Assembly: GCA_017387265.1 (NCBI GenBank)
Contig: JAFOFM010000021.1
Span: 1 to 7,791, forward strand
Reading direction: 5' to 3'
Length of the DNA stretch: 7,791 bases
Origin: Peptococcaceae bacterium
GTDB taxonomy: Bacteria > Bacillota > Peptococcia > Peptococcales > Peptococcaceae
Every line of letters starts with the position of its first letter. The first letter of the stretch is position 1. The translations under genes and the position numbers were made by a program. The notes under the pieces are model-generated. The model saw only the letters and a program-made list of their open reading frames with translations. It made no database searches and was not told the origin of the DNA. This document shows, piece after piece, positions 6,638 through 7,791 of this stretch.

Positions 6638-7519
6638 ATGGAAGGTTGCGTATTTAACGTACAGAAATACTCTGTACACGACGGCCCGGGGATTCGTACT
6701 ATCGTATTCTTAAAAGGCTGTCCATTACGTTGTAAATGGTGCTGTAACCCGGAATCTCAGCTGGCAAAACCACAGATTGCATATAATCCAGAAAAATGCA
6801 TCGGGGATGTATGTCAGTTATGTGCAAAAGCATGTCCGGAAAACATCATCACAATGTCTGAAGGCAAAGCGGTAATTGATTTCCAGAAATGTATTCACTG
6901 TCTGGAATGTGCAAAAGCATGTCCTGCAAAATCTATCAGCTTATATGGCGAATATCAGAAACCATCTTACTTCATCAACAAAGTTGAAGAAGATGCTATC
7001 TTCTTTTCTCGTTCGGAAGGCGGTTTAACACTGAGCGGCGGCGAACCTACTATGCAGACTGAATTTGCAGTCGAATTATTAAGAGACGCAAAAAACCGCG
7101 GAATTACCACTGCAATCGAAACATGCGGTGTAATTCCATGGGATACATGCCACGAAGTGTATGACTATTTAGACTATATCCACTTCGATATCAAACACAT
7201 GAACTCTGAAAAACACAAAGAATGGACCGGTCATGGCAACGAAGTTATTCTGGAAACCTTCCGCAAAATGCGTGAAGCACATCCAGATGTACATTGTATC
7301 GCCAGAACCCCAATCGTTCCAGGGTTTAACGATACCGAAGAAGATATCATCGCAATCCGTGATTTCGTAAAACAGTTCCCTAACACCGAATATGAAGTAT
7401 TAAAATATCATCGTTATGGTACAACCAAATATGATTTCATCGGTCGCGAATATCCTATGGGTACAGAAGAACTGGACGGCGAATGGTTCAAACACTTAAA
7501 AGAACTGAGCCTGCAGTAA
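6638..7519 (+). CDS. islB: Isethionate sulfite-lyase activating enzyme (radical SAM)
   Basis: A 293-residue glycyl-radical-enzyme activase. It uses a [4Fe-4S] cluster and S-adenosylmethionine to abstract hydrogen from the radical glycine of its partner, here IslA Gly808. The SAM-cluster motif C-x3-C-x2-C is Cys28, Cys32 and Cys35 (CPLRCKWC), inside GIRTIVFLKGC. A ferredoxin-like insert carries two more cluster motifs: Cys54, 59, 62, 66 (C-x4-C-x2-C-x3-CP) and Cys85, 88, 91, 95 (C-x2-C-x2-C-x3-CP). This architecture is typical of activases of the dehydratase/lyase branch and is absent from pyruvate formate-lyase activase. SGGEP (133-137) is the SAM-binding GGE motif. The start follows an ideal AAGGAGGTG site 5 bases away. 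Its pairing with IslA comes from adjacency, 150 bp downstream. Codon use is less extreme than in islA, fitting an enzyme needed in catalytic amounts. Confidence 0.93.
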   Translation: MEGCVFNVQKYSVHDGPGIRTIVFLKGCPLRCKWCCNPESQLAKPQIAYNPEKCIGDVCQLCAKACPENIITMSEGKAVIDFQKCIHCLECAKACPAKSISLYGEYQKPSYFINKVEEDAIFFSRSEGGLTLSGGEPTMQTEFAVELLRDAKNRGITTAIETCGVIPWDTCHEVYDYLDYIHFDIKHMNSEKHKEWTGHGNEVILETFRKMREAHPDVHCIARTPIVPGFNDTEEDIIAIRDFVKQFPNTEYEVLKYHRYGTTKYDFIGREYPMGTEELDGEWFKHLKELSLQ

Positions 7520-7537
7520 TTTAAATCCAGATAAAGC

Positions 7538-7567
7538 AAAAAGCTATCTCAAACGAGATAGCTTTTT
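7538..7567 (+). terminator. Rho-independent terminator after islB
   Basis: AAAAAGCTATCTC (7538-7550) and GAGATAGCTTTTT (7555-7567) form a perfect 13-bp stem with an AAAC loop and a run of T, starting 18 bases after the islB stop. It closes the islAB unit. The A-rich upstream arm could also allow it to work on the minus strand. Confidence 0.93.
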
Positions 7568-7791
7568 TTATGCCCTAGATCTAATCTATTTAGTCGATTA
7601 CGATTTCATCATTCACACGCTGCAGCACCTCGTATTTTCGCCTAAAAGGCTCTTAAATGCTGCTTTAATACAAATATATTGCCGTCATAAAAAGAGAGAG
7701 GTTAATTCAATCTAGCGTTTAAAGACGTCAACCAGGCTTAAGCTGGTCAGCAATTATAGAAGTCATAGTATGTGCTTTATAGCGCATCTAA
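7568..7791. other. Right-end region without a convincing gene
   Basis: This tail is AT-rich and crowded with stops in all frames. On the minus strand, 7590-7652 reads as a charged 20-residue tail (EPFRRKYEVLQRVNDEIVID) ending at a stop, preceded in a neighbouring frame by DGNIFVLKQHLRAF. This could be a decayed gene end, but the evidence is slight. ACCAGGCTTAAGCTGGT (7731-7747) is a near-palindrome with one extra G. I see no promoter, tRNA or insertion-sequence end. Confidence 0.4.

Noticed and set aside
1..7791. CRISPR array, tRNA/rRNA genes, insertion sequence or defence system
   Set aside because: There are no spaced direct repeats, no tRNA cloverleaf, no transposase motifs and no terminal repeats with target duplications. 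The window is fully explained by housekeeping genes plus islAB.

Overview
The window looks like an origin-proximal piece of a Bacillota (Firmicutes) chromosome. Three things support this. The minus strand carries the housekeeping order glmU - prs - pth - mfd, which is the conserved Bacillota arrangement. A perfect 16-bp parS centromere site lies between pth and mfd. The promoters and ribosome binding sites are of standard sigma-A / Shine-Dalgarno type. An anaerobic member, perhaps of the Negativicutes, would fit the oxygen-sensitive enzymes on the right, but the genus cannot be fixed from the sequence alone.

Left half (1-3550, all minus strand): glmU (UDP-GlcNAc synthesis), prs (PRPP synthesis, with its own good promoter and a strong terminator), pth (peptidyl-tRNA hydrolase) and the first 48 codons of mfd (transcription-repair coupling factor), which runs off the left edge. 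The bL25/Ctc gene that sits between prs and pth in Bacillus subtilis is absent here. A 311-bp gap with a hairpin and a probable pth promoter takes its place.

Right half (3551-7567, plus strand): a divergent control region of about 430 bp, then a glycyl radical enzyme and its radical-SAM activase. All seven active-site residues I recall for Bilophila isethionate sulfite-lyase (IslA) are present with a constant +3 offset, so the pair is called islA-islB. It should split isethionate (2-hydroxyethanesulfonate) into sulfite and acetaldehyde. The control region holds a perfect 11+11-bp inverted repeat upstream of a strong promoter and a second palindrome just after the predicted transcription start. 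A strong hairpin separates islA from islB, and islB has its own promoter sharing a 9-base -35 block with that of islA. This fits high output of the lyase and lower output of the activase under shared control.

No transporter, acetaldehyde dehydrogenase, sulfite-handling gene or regulator lies in the window, so islAB appears as a two-gene catabolic module set beside core genes. The last ~220 bp, after a strong terminator, hold no convincing gene. I see no tRNA, rRNA, CRISPR array, insertion sequence or complete novel defence or mobile system.
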